A DNA stretch of 6,739 bases, from positions 1-6,739 of the forward strand of contig CAITSH010000190.1 in the NCBI GenBank assembly GCA_903895005.1, in the 5' to 3' direction. Below are positions 1 to 6,346 of this stretch, piece after piece. Position 1 is the first letter of the stretch. Every line of letters begins with the position of its first letter. The translations under genes and the position numbers were made by a program. The notes beneath the pieces are model-generated. The model was not told the DNA's origin and did no database searches. It saw nothing but the letters and a program-made list of their open reading frames with translations. The DNA is from an uncultured Pseudomonadota bacterium (lineage in GTDB: Bacteria; Pseudomonadota; Gammaproteobacteria; Burkholderiales; SG8-39).

Positions 1-27
1 ATAGAGCGCCTGCTCGCCGCCCGCTGA
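1..27 (+). CDS. Possible C-terminal end of an upstream gene
   Basis: Frame 1 is open from the window edge and ends in TGA at 25-27, giving the tail IERLLAAR. The composition (charged and Leu/Ala residues, helix-like) fits a real C-terminus, and the distance of 53 bases to folE2 fits normal gene spacing. Only eight codons are visible, so neither the product nor the reality of the gene can be established. Another frame could equally be the coding one. Confidence 0.3.
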   Translation: MERLLAAR

Positions 28-64
28 TCGCGGTTTCCCCTCCCGCAATACCCCACCTTCCTAC

Positions 65-75
65 AAGGATCAGGA
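65..75 (+). promoter_or_regulatory. Ribosome binding site of folE2
   Basis: AAGGA at 65-69 and AGGA at 72-75 both resemble the Shine-Dalgarno core. They lie 11 and 5 bases upstream of the ATG at 81 and support that start codon. I see no convincing Zur-type palindrome in bases 28-80. Confidence 0.55.
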
Positions 76-80
76 TCGCC

Positions 81-890
81 ATGAATGCACCAGAAAGAAT
101 GTTGCTGCCCGACGTCCAGGCCACCCCGGACGGCCGTGCCGTCGCAATCAACCGCGTCGGCGTGAAGTCTGTGAAGTTTCCGCTGTCGATACGGCGTGCC
201 GATGGCAGCGAGCAGGCCACAGTGGCGATGATAGACATGTATGTGGGCCTGCCGCACCACGTCAAGGGAACCCACATGTCGCGCTTCCTCGAGGTGCTGC
301 ATGCCAACCGGGGCGCCCTGGACATGGCCGGCCTTCGCGGGCTTATGAACACCATGCTCGCGCGCCTTGACGCCAAGGCGGGATACATCGAAATGCGCTT
401 TACCTATTTCATTGAGAAGCTGGCGCCGGTGTCGGGCGTGGCAAGCCTGCTCGACTACGAGGTGAAAATGCGTGCAGAGGTGGACCAGGCCGGCCATTAC
501 GATGCTGCGCTGACGGTGCTGGCGCCGGTGACGAGCCTTTGCCCGTGCTCCAAGGAAATCTCTGAGTACGGTGCGCACAATCAGCGTTCGCACATCACCA
601 TCGAGGCCGTACTGAACCAGCCGATGTCCATAGAGGAACTGGTTGCTGTGGCGGAAAAACAGGCCTCGTGCGAGGTCTACGGCCTGCTCAAGCGCCCCGA
701 CGAGAAATACGTTACCGAGCGCGCCTACGACAATCCTAAGTTCGTCGAGGACCTGGTGCGTGACATCGCGCTGTCGCTCAATGGCGAGCCACGTATCGAC
801 GCCTACAGCATCGAGTCGGAGAATTTCGAGTCCATTCACAACCACTCGGCGTACGCGCTGATCCGGCAGGACAAGCGCGTAGCGAGCTGA
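81..890 (+). CDS. folE2: GTP cyclohydrolase FolE2 (type IB)
   Basis: Converts GTP to 7,8-dihydroneopterin triphosphate and formate in the cytoplasm, the first committed step of tetrahydrofolate synthesis. The 269-residue protein has the usual length for the family and is collinear with it throughout. The key signature is SLCPCSKEISEYGAHNQRSH (residues 152-171), followed by LLKRPDEKYVTERAYDNPKF (202-221) and the C-terminal ESIHNHSAYA (250-259). From memory of the Neisseria FolE2 structure, the metal ligands should correspond to Cys154, His166, Glu208 and His253; all are present. FolE2 is unrelated in sequence to the zinc-dependent FolE and can work with other metals such as manganese or iron, so in some bacteria it is a zinc-starvation backup. 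Here no Zur-like operator is visible, so it may be the constitutive housekeeping enzyme. The start is supported by a Shine-Dalgarno sequence. It shares strand with the downstream lipid genes but is probably a separate unit, given the 100-base gap with a hairpin. Confidence 0.95.
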   Translation: MNAPERMLLPDVQATPDGRAVAINRVGVKSVKFPLSIRRADGSEQATVAMIDMYVGLPHHVKGTHMSRFLEVLHANRGALDMAGLRGLMNTMLARLDAKAGYIEMRFTYFIEKLAPVSGVASLLDYEVKMRAEVDQAGHYDAALTVLAPVTSLCPCSKEISEYGAHNQRSHITIEAVLNQPMSIEELVAVAEKQASCEVYGLLKRPDEKYVTERAYDNPKFVEDLVRDIALSLNGEPRIDAYSIESENFESIHNHSAYALIRQDKRVAS

Positions 891-908
891 GTTTTTTGAT
901 CGCTGGAT

Positions 909-934
909 GGCGCCGCCGCCTAGGGCGGGGCGCC
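909..934 (+). terminator. GC-rich hairpin, possible terminator after folE2
   Basis: Bases 909-920 pair with 924-934 to give eleven G-C pairs with one bulged G (915) and a three-base loop (TAG). The hairpin begins 18 bases after the folE2 stop. No proper T tract follows directly: only TGTTCC comes next, and T-rich sequence appears about 40 bases later (976-987). It may therefore be a weak intrinsic terminator, an attenuator, or a structure that caps the folE2 mRNA. Its presence also argues against the alternative oxidoreductase start at 907, which would place the hairpin inside the coding region. Confidence 0.4.
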
Positions 935-990
935 TGTTCCCCAACCGACGCTCCCGGACAGTTCCGCGTGCGTCCTTTTTGCTTTTTGCC

Positions 991-2379
991 ATGACTATCG
1001 CCGCAACACCCCGCAAACGCATCGCCGTTGTCGGCGCCGGCATCGCCGGCCTCGCGACGGCATGGCTGCTGTCGTGCCGGCACGATGTCTTCTTGTTTGA
1101 GGCGAACCAATACCTTGGCGGACACACCAATACTGTCGACGTCACCCTCGATGGCGTGACGCACCCGGTTGACACCGGATTTCTGGTGTTCAATCACCGC
1201 ACGTATCCCAATCTCGTGGCCTTGTTCCGGTTTCTCTCGGTCGATACGGCTGCATCTGAAATGTCTTTTGCGGTCAGCCTTGGTGATGTTGCCGATCCGG
1301 GGCTGGAATGGTCGGGTACGACGCTGGGCGCGCTGTTTGCGCAAAAGCGCAATCTGCTCAGTCCGGCCTTCTGGGGCATGTTGCGCGATATCCTGCGCTT
1401 TAACCGCGTCGCCACCGCGATGGCCCGCGATGCAGGTAACGGGAAGGGCAACGACGCTTGCGAAGCGGATCACGGACAGACGCTCGAGACATTTTTGGCG
1501 GCAGGCCGTTACGGCCGCCTGTTTCGCGAGGCCTACCTGTTGCCCATGATAGGCGCGATCTGGTCCTGTCCGACCGAAACCATGCTCTCTTATCCGGTGG
1601 CCACGCTGGCGCGCTTTTGCGACAACCATGGTCTTTTGCAAATTACCAACCGCCCGCAGTGGTATACGGTTTGCGGTGGGGGGCGTGAATACATCAAAAA
1701 GCTCGTCGCGGGCATACGCAATATCCACATTGGGGAAGCGGTGTTGTCGGTGACCGTGAAAGGCGAAGGCGTGCAGCTTGAGACGGCCAAGGGTACGGGG
1801 CGCTTTGACGAGGTGGTCCTTGCCTGCCACAGCGACCAGGCCCTGCGCTTGTTGGGTGAGGCGCCAGCCGACCTTCGCGAGGTGCTCGGCGCCATACCCT
1901 ACCAGCGCAATCGCGCGGTGCTCCATACCGACACCGCGCTGCTGCCACGCGCGCGCAAGGCCTGGGCTGCCTGGAATTACCTTACGGCCCGCGCTTCTAC
2001 GGACCGGCGCCCCGTGGGGGTTTCCTATTGGCTCAATCGGCTGCAACCGCTGCCGTTCCGGCGCCCTGTGATTGTCACGCTCAACCCGCCGCGCGAGCCC
2101 GATCCGGCGAGTGTCATTGCCGAGTTCGATTATGAACACCCGGTGTTTGATCTCGGTTCTGTTCGAGCGCAACAGACGCTTGCCGGTATGCAGGGTAGGG
2201 ACGGGCTGTGGTTTTGCGGCGCATGGTCGGGCTACGGATTTCACGAGGACGGCCTTAAATCCGCGCTCGCGGTAGTCAATGCAATGGGCATTCGCGCGCC
2301 CTGGCAGGCGCGCGCGGACCTGTCGGAGGCGCACCCCCGCGGCCTCCGAACCGATGTGGCGCTGGGTGCTGCGGGATAG
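991..2379 (+). CDS. FAD-dependent oxidoreductase (flavin amine oxidase-like, COG2907 type)
   Basis: Predicted cytoplasmic or membrane-associated flavoprotein of the group found next to cyclopropane-synthase-like genes; such proteins are thought to oxidise or desaturate acyl chains of membrane phospholipids. With the start at 991 it has 462 residues. The N-terminal Rossmann motif VVGAGIAGLATAWLL (13-27) has the glycines of GxGxxG (15, 17, 20); Glu37 in FLFEAN is placed to bind the adenosine ribose, and GGHTNT (43-48) follows. The C-terminal FAD motif GLWFCGAWSGYGFHEDG (405-421) is intact. The start was chosen because homology begins just after 991 and the extension from 907 (MAPPPRAG...) lies over a hairpin. 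However, neither start has a clear Shine-Dalgarno sequence. The last ~30 residues look like a poorly conserved tail whose DNA carries two inverted repeats. The stop lies one base before the DUF1365 start. In R. sphaeroides, similar genes belong to the furan fatty acid pathway, possibly as the desaturase UfaD; that assignment is from memory. Confidence 0.88.
   Translation: MTIAATPRKRIAVVGAGIAGLATAWLLSCRHDVFLFEANQYLGGHTNTVDVTLDGVTHPVDTGFLVFNHRTYPNLVALFRFLSVDTAASEMSFAVSLGDVADPGLEWSGTTLGALFAQKRNLLSPAFWGMLRDILRFNRVATAMARDAGNGKGNDACEADHGQTLETFLAAGRYGRLFREAYLLPMIGAIWSCPTETMLSYPVATLARFCDNHGLLQITNRPQWYTVCGGGREYIKKLVAGIRNIHIGEAVLSVTVKGEGVQLETAKGTGRFDEVVLACHSDQALRLLGEAPADLREVLGAIPYQRNRAVLHTDTALLPRARKAWAAWNYLTARASTDRRPVGVSYWLNRLQPLPFRRPVIVTLNPPREPDPASVIAEFDYEHPVFDLGSVRAQQTLAGMQGRDGLWFCGAWSGYGFHEDGLKSALAVVNAMGIRAPWQARADLSEAHPRGLRTDVALGAAG
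2293..2314 (+). repeat. Perfect 8-bp GC inverted repeat in the 3' end of the oxidoreductase gene
   Basis: CGCGCGCC (2293-2300) is the exact reverse complement of GGCGCGCG (2307-2314), separated by a six-base loop. The stem is all G-C and should fold strongly in mRNA. It lies in the poorly conserved C-terminal tail of the oxidoreductase and is the first of two adjacent stem-loops. A role in mRNA stability or translational coupling is inference. Confidence 0.5.
2323..2349 (+). repeat. Second perfect 8-bp inverted repeat before the DUF1365 gene
   Basis: TCGGAGGC (2323-2330) is the exact reverse complement of GCCTCCGA (2342-2349), with an 11-base loop. It starts nine bases after the first inverted repeat and ends 31 bases before the DUF1365 ATG at 2381. 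No T tract follows, so it is not a standard intrinsic terminator. It could affect translation of the next gene or mRNA processing. Confidence 0.5.
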
Positions 2380-2380
2380 C

Positions 2381-3142
2381 ATGGGCGCACGGCTGTACTT
2401 TGGCGAAGTCATGCATGCGCGTCTGCGTCCGGCGCCCAATCGCTTCGTCTATCCGGTGTTCTTTTTGCGCGTTCCGCTTTCAGACCCTGAATCACTGCGC
2501 GGCGTGTTGTTCGGACTCAATCGCTGGAACCTGTTCGGTTTTGATTTTCGCGACCATGGCGCACGCGACGGCACGTCGCCCCTTGCGTGGATTCGCGCCC
2601 TGCTGGAGAGGGAGGGCATGGGCGATGTCGACGGGGAGGTCTGGCTGCAGGCGTTTCCGCGCGTGCTCGGTTACGTGTTCAATCCGGTGAGTTTCTGGTT
2701 TTGCCACGACCGCGCCGGCGGCCTGCGCGTGATCTTGTGCGAGGTCAACAACACCTTCGGCGAGCGGCATCATTATCTGCTGGCGCAACCGGGTGGCGGG
2801 GCGATCCCGCCAGGGGCGGCGCTCAGTGCGCGCAAGGTCTTTCACGTTTCGCCATTTTGCGCCGTCAAGGGTGACTACCGGTTCCATTTTTACGAAGGTG
2901 AAGACGGGAGGGTGCTCGCGCGCATCGACTATGCCGATGATGAGGGCGACCTGCTGCACACCAGCGTATCCGGGCGCGTAGCGCCGTTCACCACCGCCGC
3001 GCTGGCGCGCGCATTCGTGGTGTATCCATGGATGACCGTATTGATGATCCTGCGCATCCACTGGCAGGCGGCGCGCCTGTGCGTCAAGCGCGTCCCGTTT
3101 TTCTCCAAGCCCCTTCCCCCCGTTGAGGATGTAAGTCGATGA
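2381..3142 (+). CDS. DUF1365 family protein, putative lipid-modification partner
   Basis: DUF1365 (COG3496) protein of 253 residues, the usual family size. Family motifs are complete: GEVMHARLRPAPNRFVYP (8-25), LGYVFNPVSFWFC (96-108), CEVNNTFGERHHY (120-132), KVFHVSPF (152-159) and the end segment IHWQAARLCVKRVPFF (226-241). The hydrophobic stretch AFVVYPWMTVLMIL (211-224) suggests membrane association. Biochemical function is not firmly established, but the gene is almost always found between the flavoprotein and the cyclopropane-synthase-like methyltransferase, and an R. sphaeroides member has been tied to furan fatty acid formation (possibly the O2-dependent step, UfaO; from memory). The conserved His and Asn residues could bind a cofactor, which is inference. 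The reading frame is open back to ATGs at 2279 and 2354, but homology begins at LYFGEV, so 2381, one base after the upstream stop, is preferred. The stop overlaps the next start (ATGA). Confidence 0.85.
   Translation: MGARLYFGEVMHARLRPAPNRFVYPVFFLRVPLSDPESLRGVLFGLNRWNLFGFDFRDHGARDGTSPLAWIRALLEREGMGDVDGEVWLQAFPRVLGYVFNPVSFWFCHDRAGGLRVILCEVNNTFGERHHYLLAQPGGGAIPPGAALSARKVFHVSPFCAVKGDYRFHFYEGEDGRVLARIDYADDEGDLLHTSVSGRVAPFTTAALARAFVVYPWMTVLMILRIHWQAARLCVKRVPFFSKPLPPVEDVSR
3125..3129 (+). promoter_or_regulatory. Ribosome binding site of the methyltransferase gene
   Basis: GAGGA lies nine bases upstream of the ATG at 3139, inside the end of the DUF1365 gene. It fixes the start at the ATGA overlap, where the methyltransferase ATG (3139-3141) shares bases with the DUF1365 TGA (3140-3142). 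This arrangement points to translational coupling. Confidence 0.6.
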
Positions 3143-4440
3143 ACCGTTCCGTAACCACGATCAGCGAGGCCGGCGCGGCCCGGCTCGCTGAACGTCCTGG
3201 CTCCGCTGCCCAGGCGGCGCAAGCCCCGGTGCGAGCGCAGGATTTCGAGTTCGGCCTCCTGCCGTTCGCCGCACGCACCGTTCTGGGCCTGTTCCGTCGA
3301 ATCGCCCACGGCGCGCTCACCGTGACACTGCCTGACGGGCGGTGCCTTGAGTTTGGCTCGGGTGAGCCGCGTGCAAACCTCGTTGTCAGGGAATGGCGGG
3401 TGTTTGGAGATTCGATATCCGGCGGGGATATCGCATTTGCCGAGGCGTATTTGCGCGGCGATTGGACCAGCACCGATCCGGCGGTCCTGCTCACCCTGTT
3501 GACCCGCAATCGCGATGCCATCGAGCGTGCGCTGTACGGTGGTTTCTGGGGCAGCCTTCTTTATCGGGTAAAACATCTGCTCAATGGCAACACACGCAAG
3601 GGCAGCCGGCGCAACATCGCTGCGCATTATGACCTGGGCAACGAGTTTTACCGGATGTGGCTTGACCCTTCGATGACCTATTCGAGCGCACTGTTCGGCG
3701 ATGACCCCGGACGCGGTGCAATACCGCTCGAGCAGGCTCAGCAGGCCAAGTACCGGCGCATACTCGAGCGCCTGGCACCCCGGCCGGGTGAGCGCATCCT
3801 GGAAATCGGCTGCGGCTGGGGGGGCTTCGCCGAGATGGCGATACGCGACTTTGGTTGCCATGTCACCGGTTTGACCCTCTCCCGCGCACAACTTGAGTTC
3901 GCCAACGCCCGTCTGGCGCGAGCCGGGCTCGATGGCAAGGCCGATTTGCGCTTTTGTGATTACCGCGACATCGACGAGGTGTTTGATCATGTTGTGTCGA
4001 TAGAAATGTTCGAGGCGGTTGGCGAGCGCTACTGGCCGGATTATTTCCGCGCCGTTGCGAAGGCGCTGCGTCCGGGCGGCCGCGCACTGATCCAGACCAT
4101 CACCATTGCTGCCGAACTATTCGAGCGCTACAGCAAAGGCACGGATTTCATCCAGCAATACATTTTCCCCGGAGGCATGCTGCCCTCGCCACCGAGGTTT
4201 CGCGCCGACGCTGCCGATGCAGGCCTGCGTCTGGAGGGCGCCCACGCATTCGGTCGCGACTACGCCGAGACGCTTCGCCGCTGGCGCGCGGCCTTCATGT
4301 CGGTGCTGCCGGAGGTGCGCGGGCAGGGCTTTGATGAGCGCTTCATCCGCATGTGGGAGTTCTATTACTGCTACTGCGAAGCCGGTTTTGACAGTGAATC
4401 CACCGATGTCTTCCAGTTCGAACTGGTGAGGGCTGCCTGA
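3139..4440 (+). CDS. Cyclopropane-fatty-acid-synthase family SAM-dependent methyltransferase
   Basis: Transfers a methyl group from S-adenosylmethionine to a double bond in a phospholipid acyl chain at the cytoplasmic membrane face. The protein has 433 residues: a variable Ala-rich N-terminus (1-35), the N-terminal lipid-binding domain (about 36-155) and the catalytic Rossmann domain (about 160-430). AHYDLGNEFY (162-171), the SAM motif LEIGCGWGG (221-229), SIEMFEAVG (287-295) and QQYIFPGGMLPS (339-350) identify the family. By hand alignment to E. coli Cfa, Glu239, Ile268 and Tyr317 are kept (Glu292, Ile321, Tyr375). Cys139 is replaced by Ser183 (YSSALF) and His266 by Gln319 (LIQTI); both belong to the bicarbonate site. 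The product may therefore be a methyl- or methylene-branched chain rather than a cyclopropane. This matches the clade encoded beside DUF1365 and a flavoprotein, including UfaM-like functions, so I withhold the symbol cfa. The gene overlaps both neighbours. Confidence 0.9.
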   Translation: MNRSVTTISEAGAARLAERPGSAAQAAQAPVRAQDFEFGLLPFAARTVLGLFRRIAHGALTVTLPDGRCLEFGSGEPRANLVVREWRVFGDSISGGDIAFAEAYLRGDWTSTDPAVLLTLLTRNRDAIERALYGGFWGSLLYRVKHLLNGNTRKGSRRNIAAHYDLGNEFYRMWLDPSMTYSSALFGDDPGRGAIPLEQAQQAKYRRILERLAPRPGERILEIGCGWGGFAEMAIRDFGCHVTGLTLSRAQLEFANARLARAGLDGKADLRFCDYRDIDEVFDHVVSIEMFEAVGERYWPDYFRAVAKALRPGGRALIQTITIAAELFERYSKGTDFIQQYIFPGGMLPSPPRFRADAADAGLRLEGAHAFGRDYAETLRRWRAAFMSVLPEVRGQGFDERFIRMWEFYYCYCEAGFDSESTDVFQFELVRAA

Positions 4441-4985
4441 TGAGACGTTTGGACGCGCGCCATATCGCTCTGGCCTTCGCGCTGGTGCTGTCTCTCTCCA
4501 TGGTCCGGTCGGCCCTGGCGTTCACGTTGCCCGGTGGCTTTGCCAGCCTGGTGCCGGGTGCGCGCGAGGCGGGCGGAGGAAATTTCCGCTACTTTGGCCT
4601 GCTCATCTATGAGTCAAAGCTGTGGATTTCGGGCGCGCGCTTCGATGAAACCGCGCCCTTTGCGCTGGGCATCCGGTACGCGCGCAATATCAAGGGTGCG
4701 CGCCTCGCGGAGGAGAGCGTCAACCAGTGGCGGCGCATGGGCTATGGGGCATCGGACAAATATCCGGCATGGGGTGGGTTGATGGAGCGGGTCTTTCCCG
4801 ACGTCAAACCGGGCGATGAACTCATCGCGTTCCACATACCCGACAAGGGCGTACAGTTTTATTTCAACGGCGAACTGCGCGGTGAAATCAGCGACAGCAC
4901 GTTTGCGCGCGCGTTTTTTGCCATATGGCTGGACGCGCGTACCACCGAGCCCGAACTTCGACGCGCGCTGATCGGGGGAAAATAG
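4440..4985 (+). CDS. Exported chalcone isomerase-like domain protein
   Basis: Protein of 181 residues with a clear signal peptide: basic start MRRLDAR, hydrophobic core (about 8-22) and a likely cleavage site after ALA at residue 27. The mature part resembles the bacterial chalcone-isomerase-like family (Chalcone_3 type). Supporting segments are FRYFGLLIYESKLW, AFALGIRYARNIKG-type strand, then YPAWGGLMERVFPDVKPGDEL and FYFNGELRGEI, ending in FFAIWLDARTTEPELRRALI (split here for brevity). This fold also occurs in fatty-acid-binding proteins, and bacterial members are not flavonoid enzymes as far as known. In this operon it most likely binds or handles a lipid-derived compound in the periplasm, which is inference. 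The ATG overlaps the methyltransferase TGA by one base (TGATG), and GAGG at 4428-4431 is a fitting ribosome binding site. No Cys lipobox is present, so it should be soluble. Confidence 0.8.
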   Translation: MRRLDARHIALAFALVLSLSMVRSALAFTLPGGFASLVPGAREAGGGNFRYFGLLIYESKLWISGARFDETAPFALGIRYARNIKGARLAEESVNQWRRMGYGASDKYPAWGGLMERVFPDVKPGDELIAFHIPDKGVQFYFNGELRGEISDSTFARAFFAIWLDARTTEPELRRALIGGK

Positions 4986-5028
4986 CCGTGCGGCCAACGG
5001 TTTTTTCCTGCGTGCGGCTTGCCGCGCC
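4986..5028 (+). other. 43-base intergenic leader with two small hairpins and a T tract
   Basis: This is the only gap inside the operon. CCGT (4986-4989) pairs with ACGG (4997-5000) and is followed by six T (5001-5006), resembling a very weak intrinsic terminator. A second stem pairs 5012-5017 with 5022-5027 (one G-T wobble) and ends directly against the GTG at 5029. Partial termination could lower expression of the transporter and lipoprotein relative to the first four genes. The 4-bp first stem makes complete termination unlikely. Confidence 0.3.
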
Positions 5029-6345
5029 GTGAAAAATATCTGCATGCGCCGCCTGCTTGCCTACGGCTTGTTCGGCCTCCCGCTCGCGATGGCCGCGCTG
5101 CCCCTGTATGTGCATTTGCCGCGGTTTTATGGCGAGGTACTGGGTCTCAATCTCGCGCTGGTCGGGGCGATCCTGCTTGCCGCGCGGCTGCTCGATGCGA
5201 TCCAGGATCCGCTATTGGGCTATTTTTCCGATCGCGCGCCCGGGCGAAAGCGCTTCATCCTGGCGGCACTGCCCCTGCTGGCAGGCGGCATGCTTGGGCT
5301 GTTCAATCCGCCCGCCGCAATGCTGGGAACCGCGGGTCCGCTGGCCGGCTGGCTGCTCGCCTGCCTGCTCGTTGTCTATCTTGGCTTTTCGATGGCCTCC
5401 ATCAGCTACCAGGCTTGGGGGGCGCAGTTATCGACCGACCGTAATGAGCGCACGCGCATCACCGCCGGCCGTGAGATGTTCACGTTGGTCGGGGTCGTGA
5501 TGGCGGCGGTGCTGCCGGCGCAACTTGGAACGGGAGGCGAGGTGCAGCTGTCCCGATTCTCATGGGTGTTCGCGGGCTTGCTCGTTGCGTGTGCGCTGGT
5601 GACGCTGGCCTTCGCGCCGGAGGTGCCACGCCGGCCGGCTCCTGCAGGCGCGGCATTGGGCGAGGGCCTGTTCGCGGCGCTAAAGCGCGTCTTGTCCAAT
5701 GCGCCGTTCCGGCGCCTGCTGGTGGTGTTTGTCCTTAACGGTATCGCCTCTGCGATTCCGGCCACGCTGGTGATGTTCTTCATGGCCGATGTGCTGCAAC
5801 TGGGTGAACGTGCGGGGCTGTTCCTTGCGCTCTATTTCATCAGCGGGGCCGCGTGCATGCCCCTATGGGTGCGCCTGTCGCGTCGTTACGGCAAGGCGCA
5901 TGCATGGATGGGTGGAATGGTGCTTTCAGTGGGGGCGTTCGTGTGGGCTTTTGCCTTGGGCGAGGGTGACGCCGCGGCCTTTGGCGTCGTGTGTGTTCTA
6001 TCCGGTGCTGCGCTGGGCGCCGATCTTGCGCTGCCACCCTCGATGCTTGCCGATGCCATTGACGACGGTTCGCATGTCCCGCCCGGGACCGCCGCGGTGC
6101 GCGACGAGGGCGCGTATTTCGGCTTGTGGAACCTGGTGACCAAACTCAACCTTGCGCTCGCGGCGGGGATTTCGCTGCCCTTGCTGGCTGCCCTCGGTTA
6201 CGTTCCGGGCACCGTTGGCGGCGCCGCGGCGCTGTCGTTTGCCTATTGCATCGTGCCCTGCGCGCTCAAGCTTCTCGCCATGATCGCGCTCAGGCGCCAT
6301 TTTTTCATCCCGCAGTTCAATCCGTTGTCCAAGTCAGGAGCATGA
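5029..6345 (+). CDS. MFS transporter of the GPH (sugar/cation symporter) type
   Basis: Inner-membrane transporter of 438 residues with about twelve hydrophobic segments, the normal count and length. The GPH/MFS_2 signature RLLDAIQDPLLGYFSDR (53-69) sits after the second segment, and ADLALPPSMLADAIDD (331-346) with GAYFGLWNLVTKLN (361-374) marks the C-terminal half. A loop rich in Pro and Ala (about 197-212) separates the halves. The family is named for glycoside/pentoside/hexuronide:cation symporters, but the members in lipid-modification operons have no proven substrate. Export or flipping of a lipid product or precursor is inference. A GTG start at 5029 gives MKNICMRR; an ATG at 5044 (MRRLLAYG) is equally possible and neither has a clear ribosome binding site. 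A hairpin abuts the start. The stop lies one base before the lipoprotein ATG. Confidence 0.9.
   Translation: MKNICMRRLLAYGLFGLPLAMAALPLYVHLPRFYGEVLGLNLALVGAILLAARLLDAIQDPLLGYFSDRAPGRKRFILAALPLLAGGMLGLFNPPAAMLGTAGPLAGWLLACLLVVYLGFSMASISYQAWGAQLSTDRNERTRITAGREMFTLVGVVMAAVLPAQLGTGGEVQLSRFSWVFAGLLVACALVTLAFAPEVPRRPAPAGAALGEGLFAALKRVLSNAPFRRLLVVFVLNGIASAIPATLVMFFMADVLQLGERAGLFLALYFISGAACMPLWVRLSRRYGKAHAWMGGMVLSVGAFVWAFALGEGDAAAFGVVCVLSGAALGADLALPPSMLADAIDDGSHVPPGTAAVRDEGAYFGLWNLVTKLNLALAAGISLPLLAALGYVPGTVGGAAALSFAYCIVPCALKLLAMIALRRHFFIPQFNPLSKSGA
6336..6340 (+). promoter_or_regulatory. Ribosome binding site of the DUF3833 gene
   Basis: AGGAG is six bases upstream of the ATG at 6347. It decides between two nearby ATGs: the one at 6342 opens a frame that stops after nine codons, whereas 6347 opens the lipoprotein frame. 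Confidence 0.65.
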
Positions 6346-6346
6346 C

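Noticed and set aside
28..80. Zur operator or riboswitch upstream of folE2
   Set aside because: No palindrome of the Zur type is visible and the 53-base gap is too short for a folate-related riboswitch.
859..887. TGATCC (859-864) as a sigma-E -35 element
   Set aside because: It is inside the folE2 coding region, and 18 bases downstream the sequence CGAGC does not resemble the expected TAAGA.
907..990. N-terminal extension of the oxidoreductase (start at 907)
   Set aside because: It would encode a Pro/Arg-rich segment lying over a strong hairpin, while family homology starts just after 991.
2279..2380. Upstream starts of the DUF1365 gene at 2279 and 2354
   Set aside because: The added residues are Arg-rich and unlike the family; they overlap the oxidoreductase tail. 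Homology begins right after the ATG at 2381.
778..2439. 553-codon open frame on the - strand
   Set aside because: It lies opposite the oxidoreductase gene, which has intact FAD motifs. The predicted protein is rich in Arg, Gln and His with no recognisable domain, as expected for a shadow frame in GC-rich DNA.
2929..3990. 353-codon open frame on the - strand
   Set aside because: Antisense to the DUF1365 and methyltransferase genes; no domain seen and no supporting start context.
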